DNA from: Allocoprobacillus merdigallinarum
Lineage (GTDB): Bacteria; Bacillota_I; Bacilli_A; Erysipelotrichales; Coprobacillaceae
Assembly: GCA_019117525.1 (NCBI GenBank)
Contig: DWZO01000002.1
Location: forward strand, 1 to 12,560
DNA length: 12,560 bases
Reading direction: 5' to 3'
Shown piece by piece: positions 6,716-12,483 of this stretch (position 1 is its first letter; the number at the start of each line of letters is the position of its first letter). The notes beneath the pieces were generated by a model, which was given only the letters and a program-made list of their open reading frames with translations, was not told the origin of the DNA and made no database searches. Position numbers and translations under genes: made by a program.

Positions 6716-7166
6716 AGAAAAAGATAATAAAGAAGTCGAAAAACTGATTAGAGATTGTCTGATAGAATTTGGTGGTAATAAACCAGGTTGTGCCTGGGAA
6801 GATAAAGATTTAGGACAATTTTATCAAGTTTATCAACCTGCTCATAAACAATATCTTGTGGTTGTTGAAAATGATCATGTTGTTGGTGGTTGTGGGATAG
6901 GACCAGTGGAAGGCAAAGAAGGTATATGTGAATTGCAGAAAATGTATTGTTATAAGGCGATACGTGGTACAGGCATAGCACAAGAATTATTAAACCTGTC
7001 CTTAGATTTTGCAAAGACATACTATCAGCAATGTTATTTGGAAACATTTTCCAATATGATAGCAGCCAATCGTTTCTACTTAAAAAACGGGTTTATTCCG
7101 TTGGAACAACCCCTTATTCAAGGACCACATTATGCTTGTGATAGATGGTATATAAAAGATTTATAG
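6696..7166 (+). CDS. GNAT-family N-acetyltransferase
   Basis: A 156-residue single-domain GNAT enzyme transferring acetyl from acetyl-CoA to an unknown amine. The fold can be followed: N-terminal IRLIEEKDNKEVEKLI, central strand YLVVVENDHVVGGCGIGP (53-70), ELQKMYCYKAIRGTGIAQELL with the acetyl-CoA pyrophosphate loop R90GTGIA95, then LETFSNMIAANRFYLKNGF (115-133), the usual second motif. It resembles the bacterial 'GNAT/phosphinothricin-like' single-domain group, with no substrate clue. ATG at 6696 overlaps the DUF951 gene by 20 nt; the ribosome site (AAAGG, 6678-6682) is distant, suggesting coupling to upstream translation. Confidence 0.88.
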   Translation: MKIRLIEEKDNKEVEKLIRDCLIEFGGNKPGCAWEDKDLGQFYQVYQPAHKQYLVVVENDHVVGGCGIGPVEGKEGICELQKMYCYKAIRGTGIAQELLNLSLDFAKTYYQQCYLETFSNMIAANRFYLKNGFIPLEQPLIQGPHYACDRWYIKDL

Positions 7167-7178
7167 GAGTGATTGAGA

Positions 7179-7580
7179 ATGTTATTTGAACATCAATATC
7201 AATTTTCTAAACGTATGCAAATGCATGATATTACTGAAATCGTCAAACAGGATATTAATCGCTGCCACATAGATGAAGGAATTGTTGTGGTATATACACC
7301 ACATACAACGGCTGGAATCACTGTCAATGAAAATGCGGATCCTGATGTTGTTAGAGATATGATCAATGCTTTTGAACGTGCTTTTCCTACAGAACATTTG
7401 GATTATCATCATTTTGAGGGGAATTCACATGCCCATATTAAGTCAACTCTTTTTGGCCCAAGTCAGACTTTTATCATTCATCGTGGTCAACTTTTATTAG
7501 GAATATGGCAAGGCATTTATCTATGTGAATTTGATGGACCTAGGCAAAGAACTTTTTATGTTAAAATCATGGATGGCTAA
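7179..7580 (+). CDS. YjbQ/UPF0047 family protein (secondary thiamine-phosphate synthase type)
   Basis: A 133-residue protein with every hallmark of the YjbQ family: PHTTAGITVNENADPDV (41-57, with H42, N50, E51), NSHAHIKSTLFG (82-93, with H84 and H86), and GIWQGIYLCEFDGPRQR (108-124). The conserved histidines bind metal in solved family structures. E. coli YjbQ has weak thiamine-phosphate synthase activity, but the physiological role in most bacteria is unknown. The ATG at 7179 is chosen over the in-frame TTG at 7173 because AGGAG (7165-7169) is 9 nt from the ATG and only 3 nt from the TTG. It begins 12 nt after the previous stop and ends 1 nt before the next start. Confidence 0.92.
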   Translation: MLFEHQYQFSKRMQMHDITEIVKQDINRCHIDEGIVVVYTPHTTAGITVNENADPDVVRDMINAFERAFPTEHLDYHHFEGNSHAHIKSTLFGPSQTFIIHRGQLLLGIWQGIYLCEFDGPRQRTFYVKIMDG

Positions 7581-7581
7581 G

Positions 7582-8163
7582 ATGAAAGACTTTTATGAAA
7601 CTTCAAGACTGATTCTTAGACATTTTCGTATGGGAGATGAACAGGCTTTATATGAATTATTAAGTGATCCTGATGTTAATCGTTTTTTACCTATGTTTCC
7701 ATTACAGAGTGTCGAGGAAGCAAAAGATTATTTGCAGACGCATTATTTAGATAAATATAAAAATCAAGATGGTTATTATTATGCAATCTGTTTAAAGGAA
7801 AATGATAGACCTATTGGATATATTCAAATCAGTGGAGATGAGAGTCATGATTTTGGCTATGCTTTAAGAAAAGAGTTTTGGCATCAGGGAATAGTGAGTG
7901 AAGCAGCTTTAAAAATGGTTGAAGAATTCAAAACATCTGATTTGCCATACATTACTGCAACGCATGATGTTTGTAATCCTCATAGTGGAAATGTCATGAA
8001 AAAGATTGGTATGAAATATTGTTATTCTTATAAGGAACAATGGATGCCTAAAAATATTTTAGTTACTTTTAGAATGTATCAGTATAATTTTAAAAAGGAT
8101 GAGGATTTTATTTATTTAAAATATTGTAATAAATATCCTCATCATATTGAAAAAGACATTTAA
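7582..8163 (+). CDS. RimJ/RimL-type GNAT N-acetyltransferase
   Basis: A 193-residue enzyme of the Acetyltransf_3 (RimJ/RimL-like) group. It opens with ETSRLILRHFRMGDEQALYELLSDPDV (6-32). The acetyl-CoA loop is HQGIVSEA (101-108), a weakened version of R/QxxGxG/A, and the C-terminal CNPHSGNVMKKIGM (131-144) is the classical motif before the last strands. The substrate is unknown; some relatives acetylate ribosomal protein N-termini. Start at 7582 lies 1 nt after the yjbQ stop; in-frame ATGs at 7525 and 7573 are also possible, and none has a strong ribosome site, so coupling is likely. The last 20 or so residues (KDEDFIYLKYCNK...) go beyond the usual fold and are encoded over the terminator region. 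Confidence 0.86.
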   Translation: MKDFYETSRLILRHFRMGDEQALYELLSDPDVNRFLPMFPLQSVEEAKDYLQTHYLDKYKNQDGYYYAICLKENDRPIGYIQISGDESHDFGYALRKEFWHQGIVSEAALKMVEEFKTSDLPYITATHDVCNPHSGNVMKKIGMKYCYSYKEQWMPKNILVTFRMYQYNFKKDEDFIYLKYCNKYPHHIEKDI

Positions 8164-8176
8164 TGTCTTTTTTTTG
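8151..8176 (+). terminator. Intrinsic terminator of the folD operon
   Basis: AAAAGAC (8151-8157) and GTCTTTT (8165-8171) flank a 7-nt loop that contains the GNAT stop codon, followed by more T residues to 8175. A second imperfect hairpin with GAGGAT (8101-8106) and ATCCTC (8135-8140) lies just before it. Confidence 0.75.
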
Positions 8177-8180
8177 TTTC

Positions 8181-8209
8181 TTGACAAAAAAGGACAATAT
8201 GTCTAAACT
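8181..8209 (+). promoter_or_regulatory. Sigma-A-type promoter of the MATE gene
   Basis: TTGACA (8181-8186), a 17-bp spacer and TAAACT (8204-8209) predict a start near 8216, right after the preceding terminator. That leaves the GTG at 8235 as the first usable start codon. Confidence 0.65.
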
Positions 8210-8221
8210 AAAAAACGTTAA

Positions 8222-8228
8222 GGGAGGG
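8222..8228 (+). promoter_or_regulatory. Ribosome site that fixes the MATE start at GTG 8235
   Basis: GGGAGGG stands 6 nt before GTG 8235. In-frame ATGs at 8163 and 8199 lie upstream of the predicted mRNA start and overlap the terminator or promoter, and ATG 8250 is too far from it. Confidence 0.75.
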
Positions 8229-8234
8229 AAAATT

Positions 8235-9575
8235 GTGGATAAAGATAGAATGGGGTCACAAAAAGTTTTAACTTTATTGATTGAACTATCTATACCAGCT
8301 ATGATTGGGATGATTGTCAATGCTATTTATAATATTGTAGATAGAATGTTTATTGGTAATGCTCCTGATTTAGGATCATTAGGTTTAGCAGGAATTACTG
8401 TGTCTTATCCAGTGACTTTAATTTTGATGGCGTTAAGCTTAATGGCAGGAGTTGGAGGAGCTACACGTTTTTCTATTGCTTTAGGTGCTAAGGAAGATGA
8501 AGATGCTAAATATTATCAGGGCAATGCTTTAATGATTATAGTTATCTTTGGTATTGTTTTTATGGTTTTAGGTAATATTTTTATGGATCCTATATTAACT
8601 ATACTTGGAGCTAGTGAAAAGGTTTTACCTTATGCCAGTGATTACTTGAGTATTATTTTATATGGTGGTGTTTTTCAATGTGTAGCCATGTGTGGAAACA
8701 ATTTCTCACGTGCCCAAGGAAATGCTAAAAACGCTATGGTTTCACAGCTGTTAGGAGCAGGTTTTAATATTGTTTTTGACTATATTTTGATTGTTCAATT
8801 TCATATGGGAATGGAAGGTGCTGCACTTGCGACAATTGGTGGACAATGTTTAAGTATGATATGGCAATTGTCTTTCTTATTTGGAAAAAGAGGAATCATT
8901 CCATGTCGTTTATCACATATGAAGTTGAAAAAACATTATACATATATGATCATGAAAACAGGTTTGCCAGCCTTTTTAATGCAATTATCAACAAGTGTTT
9001 TAAATATTGTTATTAATGGAACATTAGGTTTATATGGTGGGGATTTGGCTATTTCAACAGTAGGAATTATTACAAGTGTTCAAACACTTATGTTGATGCC
9101 ATTAACAGGTATGACACAAGGACAGCAGCCTATTATTAGTTATAATTATGGTGCTAAGAATTATCATCGTGTTAAAGAAACATTAAAGTATACGATTATA
9201 GGTTCTAGTATTCTTTCTTGTTTAGGATTTTTAGTGATTCAATTATTCCCATCAATGATTATTTCTATATTTAATCAAGAGCCAGCAATTATTGAATTAG
9301 GAAATAGTGCTTTACGCATTTGGTTTATTTGTTTACCATTGGTTGGATGTCAAACAATGTGTGCTAATTTCTTTCAGGCAATTGGAATGGTTAAACAATC
9401 CAGCTTTCTTAATTTATTAAGACAATGCTTATTATTGATACCATTGATTTTAATTCTTTCTTGGATTTTTGGATTATATGGTGTCTTTATTGCTGTACCA
9501 ATTGCAGATTTCATAGCATTTATCATTACAATGTATCTTATTCAAAAACGTTTAAAGACTTTTAATGTTGCATAA
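8235..9575 (+). CDS. MATE-family multidrug/cation antiporter (MepA-like)
   Basis: A 446-residue membrane protein with about twelve predicted helices in two halves. It starts LIELSIPAMIGMIVNAIYNIVDRMFIGN (about 13-40), the classical opening of MepA/NorM-type MATE exporters, and contains the paired repeats ITVSYPVTLILMALSLMAGVGGATRFSIALGA (about 55-86) and GIITSVQTLMLMPLTGMTQGQQPIISYNYGA in the second half. MATE proteins expel cationic drugs, dyes or metabolites using Na+ or H+ gradients, and the MepA branch is common in Firmicutes. The substrate is not readable from sequence. Length is normal, and no MarR-type regulator stands next to it (the nearest MarR gene, 10506-10946, belongs to a convergent operon). 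Confidence 0.93.
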   Translation: MDKDRMGSQKVLTLLIELSIPAMIGMIVNAIYNIVDRMFIGNAPDLGSLGLAGITVSYPVTLILMALSLMAGVGGATRFSIALGAKEDEDAKYYQGNALMIIVIFGIVFMVLGNIFMDPILTILGASEKVLPYASDYLSIILYGGVFQCVAMCGNNFSRAQGNAKNAMVSQLLGAGFNIVFDYILIVQFHMGMEGAALATIGGQCLSMIWQLSFLFGKRGIIPCRLSHMKLKKHYTYMIMKTGLPAFLMQLSTSVLNIVINGTLGLYGGDLAISTVGIITSVQTLMLMPLTGMTQGQQPIISYNYGAKNYHRVKETLKYTIIGSSILSCLGFLVIQLFPSMIISIFNQEPAIIELGNSALRIWFICLPLVGCQTMCANFFQAIGMVKQSSFLNLLRQCLLLIPLILILSWIFGLYGVFIAVPIADFIAFIITMYLIQKRLKTFNVA

Positions 9576-9579
9576 AGAG

Positions 9580-9610
9580 AAAGTATGATTTTTATGATCA
9601 TACTTTTTTG
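9580..9610 (+). terminator. Intrinsic terminator of the MATE gene
   Basis: AAAGTATGAT (9580-9589) and ATCATACTTT (9597-9606) form a 10-bp stem with a 7-nt loop followed by TTTG. Confidence 0.85.
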
Positions 9611-9621
9611 ATTATATTCAA

Positions 9622-9673
9622 TATAATAAAAAGTATTGATTATCATAGCTATCATCTATGACAATCAATACTT
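9622..9673 (-). terminator. Intrinsic terminator of the marR-degV operon
   Basis: The arms at 9631-9648 and 9656-9673 pair over 18 bp with a 7-nt loop. The single imperfection is a G-U pair in the minus-strand RNA but a mismatch in the plus-strand RNA, and a T-rich tail (CTTTTTATT) follows only on the minus strand, so it serves degV. Confidence 0.9.
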
Positions 9674-9682
9674 AGGGATGAT

Positions 9683-10525
9683 TTATTGTTTTTTTACGTA
9701 AGCAATTAAACGAGCCCCAGGACCAGCATGTGTACCAATAACCGGTCCAACAATACCATGTAATGTTTCACCAAAATGTAAAGTTTCCCTTAATGTATTT
9801 TCAAACTTATCTAAACCATCAGATGAGCCAGTATATCCGATACAGATAGGTTCATCTAAATCCATTTCACCATCTTGTTGAATTAAGTCAATAATTTTAG
9901 CAGTAGCTTTTTGAGTCCCTCTGGCTTTCGCAAATACATCTAATTTGCCTTCATCAAAACCAATAATAGGTTTAAATTTCAAAAGTGTTCCTGCTGTTGC
10001 AGCTGTTCTTGATAAACGTCCACCTTTATATAAATATTCTAATGTATCTACAAAAGCAAATAAGCGAATACGATGTTTATATGCTTCTAAAAATGTATAG
10101 AGATCTTGAGCATTCATACCTTCATTTCTTAATGCAACTGCTTTTAATACAAGCAATCTTTGCATTTGCGTTGTTCCTAAGCTGTCAATCACATAAATAT
10201 CATCATAATCAACTAAATCTTTTGCAAGATTAGCACTTTGATATGTTCCACTAATAACACTAGACAAAGTTATAACAATAACACTATCATTGTTGTTTTT
10301 TGTTGTTTCATACAAATCAACAAAGTCTTGAGGTGATGGTTGTGATGTAGATGGTAATGTCTGACTATTAACTAATAAATCATAAAATTCTTCTGGTTGT
10401 AAATCAATACGATCTTTATATTCTTTTCCATCAATAATGACTTTTAAAGGCACAACTTCAACATTGAGTTCCTGTGCATATTTTAAATCAATATCAGATG
10501 TAGAATCAGTAATTATTTTTATCAT
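9683..10525 (-). CDS. DegV/FakB family fatty-acid-binding protein
   Basis: A 280-residue DegV-family protein. These bind one long-chain fatty acid; the FakB members present it to the kinase FakA for phosphorylation, feeding host-derived fatty acids into phospholipid synthesis. Signatures seen: IITDSTSDI (4-12), LPSTSQPSPQDF (57-68), SSVISGTYQSANLA (88-101), VIDS (112-115) and YLYKGGRLS near residue 165. The Thr/Ser of the TSQPS and SGTYQ loops are the positions that hold the carboxylate in FakB structures. The ATG at 10525 follows GGAGG inside the end of the upstream marR-family gene, which it overlaps by 20 nt, so the two are co-expressed. Chain-length preference cannot be told. Confidence 0.93.
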   Translation of the reverse strand: MIKIITDSTSDIDLKYAQELNVEVVPLKVIIDGKEYKDRIDLQPEEFYDLLVNSQTLPSTSQPSPQDFVDLYETTKNNNDSVIVITLSSVISGTYQSANLAKDLVDYDDIYVIDSLGTTQMQRLLVLKAVALRNEGMNAQDLYTFLEAYKHRIRLFAFVDTLEYLYKGGRLSRTAATAGTLLKFKPIIGFDEGKLDVFAKARGTQKATAKIIDLIQQDGEMDLDEPICIGYTGSSDGLDKFENTLRETLHFGETLHGIVGPVIGTHAGPGARLIAYVKKQ

Positions 10526-10946
10526 TTTTCTTTTCCTCCGTCATAGATATTCTAATTGTACGAAGCATTTTCTCTAAGGATTTCACTTCTTCTTTACTAA
10601 ACAGTTTTTCAATTTCTTTAAGGGCTTTTTTAATATAATGATCATTTTCACGATAAAACTCCAAGAATTTACTTGTAACTTTTAAATGATAAGATCGTTT
10701 ATCTTCTTGACTTACTGTTTTATTTAAATATCCTTTTTCTACCAATTGATTGACTTTATATGTAGCATTAGGCTGTGAAATTCCCATATATTTAGCATAT
10801 TCTAAAATAGTGGGTTCACCTAACATATAAATAATATCTAAGCTAAATGCTTCTTGCATAGTGAGTTCTTTAGAAGTAGCACACATAGATGAATAAAAAT
10901 TCATTTTGAATATATTATAAACAGCCTGAAATTCCTGACTTAGCAT
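10506..10946 (-). CDS. MarR-family transcriptional regulator
   Basis: A 146-residue winged-helix repressor. The DNA-binding region spans roughly residues 30-95: ILEYAKYMGISQPNATYKVNQLVEKGYLNKT, with recognition helix around ISQPNATYKVNQL, then the wing SQEDKRSYHLKVT, with the family's D/R pair. The flanking N- and C-terminal helices (KALKEIEKLFSKEEVKSLEKML) would form the dimer interface. ATG at 10946 follows GAGGAGG at an ideal distance. It is translated together with the fatty-acid-binding DegV gene. This suggests, by analogy with FabT (the MarR-type repressor of fatty acid synthesis in streptococci), a lipid-responsive regulator; that is inference. A perfect 22-bp palindrome at its own promoter points to autoregulation. 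Confidence 0.9.
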   Translation of the reverse strand: MLSQEFQAVYNIFKMNFYSSMCATSKELTMQEAFSLDIIYMLGEPTILEYAKYMGISQPNATYKVNQLVEKGYLNKTVSQEDKRSYHLKVTSKFLEFYRENDHYIKKALKEIEKLFSKEEVKSLEKMLRTIRISMTEEKKNDKNNY

Positions 10947-10961
10947 ATAACCTCCTCATAA

Positions 10962-10983
10962 ATACTTAAAATATTTTAAGTAT
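10962..10983. promoter_or_regulatory. Perfect 22-bp palindrome, probable MarR operator
   Basis: Two perfect half-sites ATACTTAAAAT/ATTTTAAGTAT meet without a spacer. The palindrome directly abuts the -10 (10984-10989, minus strand) and covers the predicted transcription start near 10977, 16 nt upstream of the marR start codon. This is the classic position and symmetry for a self-repressing MarR dimer. Confidence 0.75.
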
Positions 10984-11011
10984 AGTATAAATTATTTTTA
11001 ATGAAAGTCAA
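10984..11011 (-). promoter_or_regulatory. Sigma-A promoter of marR-degV
   Basis: On the minus strand, TTGACT (11011-11006), a 16-bp spacer and TATACT (10989-10984). The -35 and spacer overlap the last codons of the PAP2 gene. Confidence 0.75.
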
Positions 11012-11480
11012 TTATAAAACACAGAATTGCAATGATAATTGCTGCAAAAACATCACTTATATGATGAACCCCACTTAAAATACGTGTTAAACTGACAATC
11101 AATGCAATGATACATGCAAAAACGCCAACATAAAAATGAGCATAAAAACATACAAAAGCAATAATACAGGCACTAACAGTATGACGACTTGGAAAAGATT
11201 CGCCATGTTTATGACCTCTTAAGGGTTGAATATTCATATGATCATAGGGACGGGGACGATTCACTATTTTTCTAAAAACCGTCACAATCACAAAAGCTAT
11301 ACATGGTCTTAGAATGGCATCTATCAAATAAGGACTATGAATATACCATAAATAAATCAAGACACATGGATATAAGATAAACGTTACATAAGGACAATAT
11401 TGTGTTAAAAAAATAATGATTTTTTCTAAACGAGGACGTTGTCTTATATACGCTAACATGGACTGATAAAAACATTCCAA
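10998..11480 (-). CDS. PAP2-family membrane phosphatase (lipid or undecaprenyl-diphosphate phosphatase)
   Basis: A 160-residue membrane protein with the three-part PAP2 active site: R70KIVNRPRP78 (Arg where the consensus has the first Lys), SFPSRH (95-100, with catalytic H100), and TRILSGVHHISD (132-143, with nucleophile H139 and D143). Hydrophobic helices lie between and after these. Such enzymes remove phosphate from phosphatidate-like lipids or undecaprenyl diphosphate on the outer membrane face. Start: the in-frame TTG at 11480 is preferred because AAAGGG (11489-11494) precedes it by 8 nt and a TATAAT at 11502-11507 makes the mRNA begin near 11495; ATG 11459 has no ribosome site. The frame stays open upstream to a TTG at 11582, but that lies before the promoter. 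Same strand as, and just upstream of, marR-degV. Confidence 0.85.
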   Translation of the reverse strand: MECFYQSMLAYIRQRPRLEKIIIFLTQYCPYVTFILYPCVLIYLWYIHSPYLIDAILRPCIAFVIVTVFRKIVNRPRPYDHMNIQPLRGHKHGESFPSRHTVSACIIAFVCFYAHFYVGVFACIIALIVSLTRILSGVHHISDVFAAIIIAILCFIIDFH

Positions 11481-11488
11481 AGCTCTCA

Positions 11489-11494
11489 CCCTTT
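11489..11494 (-). promoter_or_regulatory. Ribosome site that supports the TTG start of the PAP2 gene
   Basis: AAAGGG on the minus strand, 8 nt before TTG 11480. An in-frame GTG inside the motif (11487-11489) and the upstream codons cannot use it. Confidence 0.6.
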
Positions 11495-11501
11495 CTTTAC
11501 C

Positions 11502-11530
11502 ATTATATCGAAAATATGCGATGAAAACAA
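11502..11530 (-). promoter_or_regulatory. Putative promoter of the PAP2 gene
   Basis: TATAAT (11507-11502, minus) has a perfect sequence, with a weak -35 TTGTTT (11530-11525) at 17 bp. Predicted start near 11495 gives a leader of about 15 nt. Confidence 0.55.
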
Positions 11531-11554
11531 ATAAAATAAAAATTTTAAAAGATA

Positions 11555-11590
11555 AGTGCAGTGATGTTTGTAGATTATACAAAATGCACT
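11555..11590. repeat. Interrupted inverted repeat in the divergent intergenic region
   Basis: AGTGCA (11555-11560) pairs with TGCACT (11585-11590), and TTTGTA (11567-11572) with TACAAA (11578-11583), giving two stacked helices with an asymmetric internal loop. It lies between the PAP2 promoter and the promoter of the gene at 11689. Purpose unknown; possibly a regulator site. Confidence 0.35.
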
Positions 11591-11625
11591 GACGAATAAA
11601 TAGAAAATGGTGTAGGACTGTGTCA

Positions 11626-11654
11626 TTGATGGGATTATTTGAAATTGATATAAT
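11626..11654 (+). promoter_or_regulatory. Sigma-A-type promoter of the Imm74-like membrane protein gene
   Basis: TTGATG (11626-11631), a 17-bp spacer and a perfect TATAAT (11649-11654), with start near 11661. Confidence 0.65.
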
Positions 11655-11658
11655 GTGA

Positions 11659-12410
11659 ATAGAGTATGATTGATGGAGATAAGATATAATGAAAATAACA
11701 GGAACGAAAAGTTATATACAAATTGAAGATGATAATGGCAATATAGCAAGATTTGATGGTGAAGTTTGTTTCAATGATTTTTATGCATGGGCTGATTCAA
11801 TCTGTTGGATTAAACATCAAGGAGAAATAACGGATCAGGACAGAATTCATTTGATTTATCAGGCAACGCAATATGGTAAGGATCATGATATCAAGATATT
11901 GTTCTTTGATAATGATAATAAAGTTATGTTTGAAGCAGAGCTTGGACTGAAAACGGAAGTTTATTGGGCTAAAAACGATCTTATCTTTATAGCTGTTATT
12001 TTGTTGTCAATGATTTTTCCAATAGTGTTTATTGCTATGTTAGATGTTGTGAGTTCAATGTTTTTATTTGCTTTGAGTGTGGGTGCCATCATTTTTGTAA
12101 GTCCCTTTATCTTGTGGGGAATTTCTATATGTAGATTCCAGATGATTGCTAAGGGAGATGATATAACAATGAGACCAGTCATAGGGACAAGCTATACATT
12201 TCCTGTAACAGAAATAATAAGAGTTGAAAGAAAGGTAAAAAATGTATATGGATGGCAAGAATGTGTTAAGATTGTGATTTATATAAAAAATAAAAAAATA
12301 ACACTTCGTCGAAGTATGATAGGGTTTGATGACATGGATGCCTATCTTTTGCGACATGTTGATCATATTATATAAAAATATATCTTTGATATGATTTGAT
12401 AGAGTATGAT
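11659..12410. repeat. 12-bp direct repeat flanking one gene
   Basis: ATAGAGTATGAT occurs at 11659-11670 and again at 12399-12410, bracketing the gene at 11689-12375. Only the two ends are repeat. It could be chance in AT-rich DNA, or a shared regulator or recombination site. Confidence 0.35.
11689..12375 (+). CDS. Membrane protein with Imm74-like N-terminus and PH-like C-terminus, function unknown
   Basis: A 228-residue protein I do not recognise as a named family. Residues 1-85 (TKSYIQIEDDNGN, FDGEV at 22-26, W40, GEITDQDRIHLI, DIKILFFDND) follow the pattern of Imm74-type immunity domains: a YIxIE strand, a GE pair, a conserved W, then a helix and a strand. Two membrane segments follow (about 98-118 and 122-147). 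The C-terminal 75 residues (FPVTEIIRVERK, VKIVIYIKNKKITLRRSM, then a closing DMDAYLLRHV helix) look like a bacterial PH-type beta-barrel domain on the cytoplasmic side. No toxin gene is adjacent. GGAG (11675-11678) precedes ATG 11689 by 10 nt. The domain calls are by eye and tentative; that it is a real gene is well supported by its promoter and ribosome site. Confidence 0.7.
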   Translation: MKITGTKSYIQIEDDNGNIARFDGEVCFNDFYAWADSICWIKHQGEITDQDRIHLIYQATQYGKDHDIKILFFDNDNKVMFEAELGLKTEVYWAKNDLIFIAVILLSMIFPIVFIAMLDVVSSMFLFALSVGAIIFVSPFILWGISICRFQMIAKGDDITMRPVIGTSYTFPVTEIIRVERKVKNVYGWQECVKIVIYIKNKKITLRRSMIGFDDMDAYLLRHVDHII

Positions 12411-12440
12411 AAGTGGCTGTTTAAAATTAAAAAAATGTTT

Positions 12441-12467
12441 TTAGCACTCTATACTTGACTCTGCTAA
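12441..12467 (+). promoter_or_regulatory. CIRCE-like HrcA operator
   Basis: TTAGCACTC (12441-12449), exactly 9 nt, then CTCTGCTAA (12459-12467). The consensus CIRCE element is TTAGCACTC-N9-GAGTGCTAA, so the left half matches 9 of 9 and the right half 6 of 9, with exact spacing. It overlaps the -35 of the promoter at 12455-12483, as expected for a repressor site. HrcA-controlled genes are heat-shock chaperone operons. Confidence 0.7.
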
Positions 12468-12483
12468 AATAGAGGACTATAAT
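12455..12483 (+). promoter_or_regulatory. Sigma-A promoter of a gene beyond the right edge
   Basis: TTGACT (12455-12460), a 17-bp spacer and TATAAT (12478-12483), with start near 12490. At least 70 nt of untranslated leader follow inside the window with no ATG. They contain inverted pairs TAAGGAA/TTCCTTA (12495-12501, 12519-12525) and AGAGAAT/ATTCTCT (12502-12508, 12548-12554). Confidence 0.8.

Noticed and set aside
8163..8234. Longer MATE protein from ATG 8163 or 8199
   Set aside because: The added residues are encoded by the terminator and promoter, and GGGAGGG points to GTG 8235.
11486..11749. Minus-strand reading frame across the divergent intergenic region
   Set aside because: No ribosome site, low-complexity hydrophobic translation, and it overlaps two promoters of opposite direction.
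12303..12315. Perfect palindrome ACTTCG-T-CGAAGT
   Set aside because: It lies fully inside the coding sequence (TLRRSM codons) and has no promoter or T-run; likely chance.
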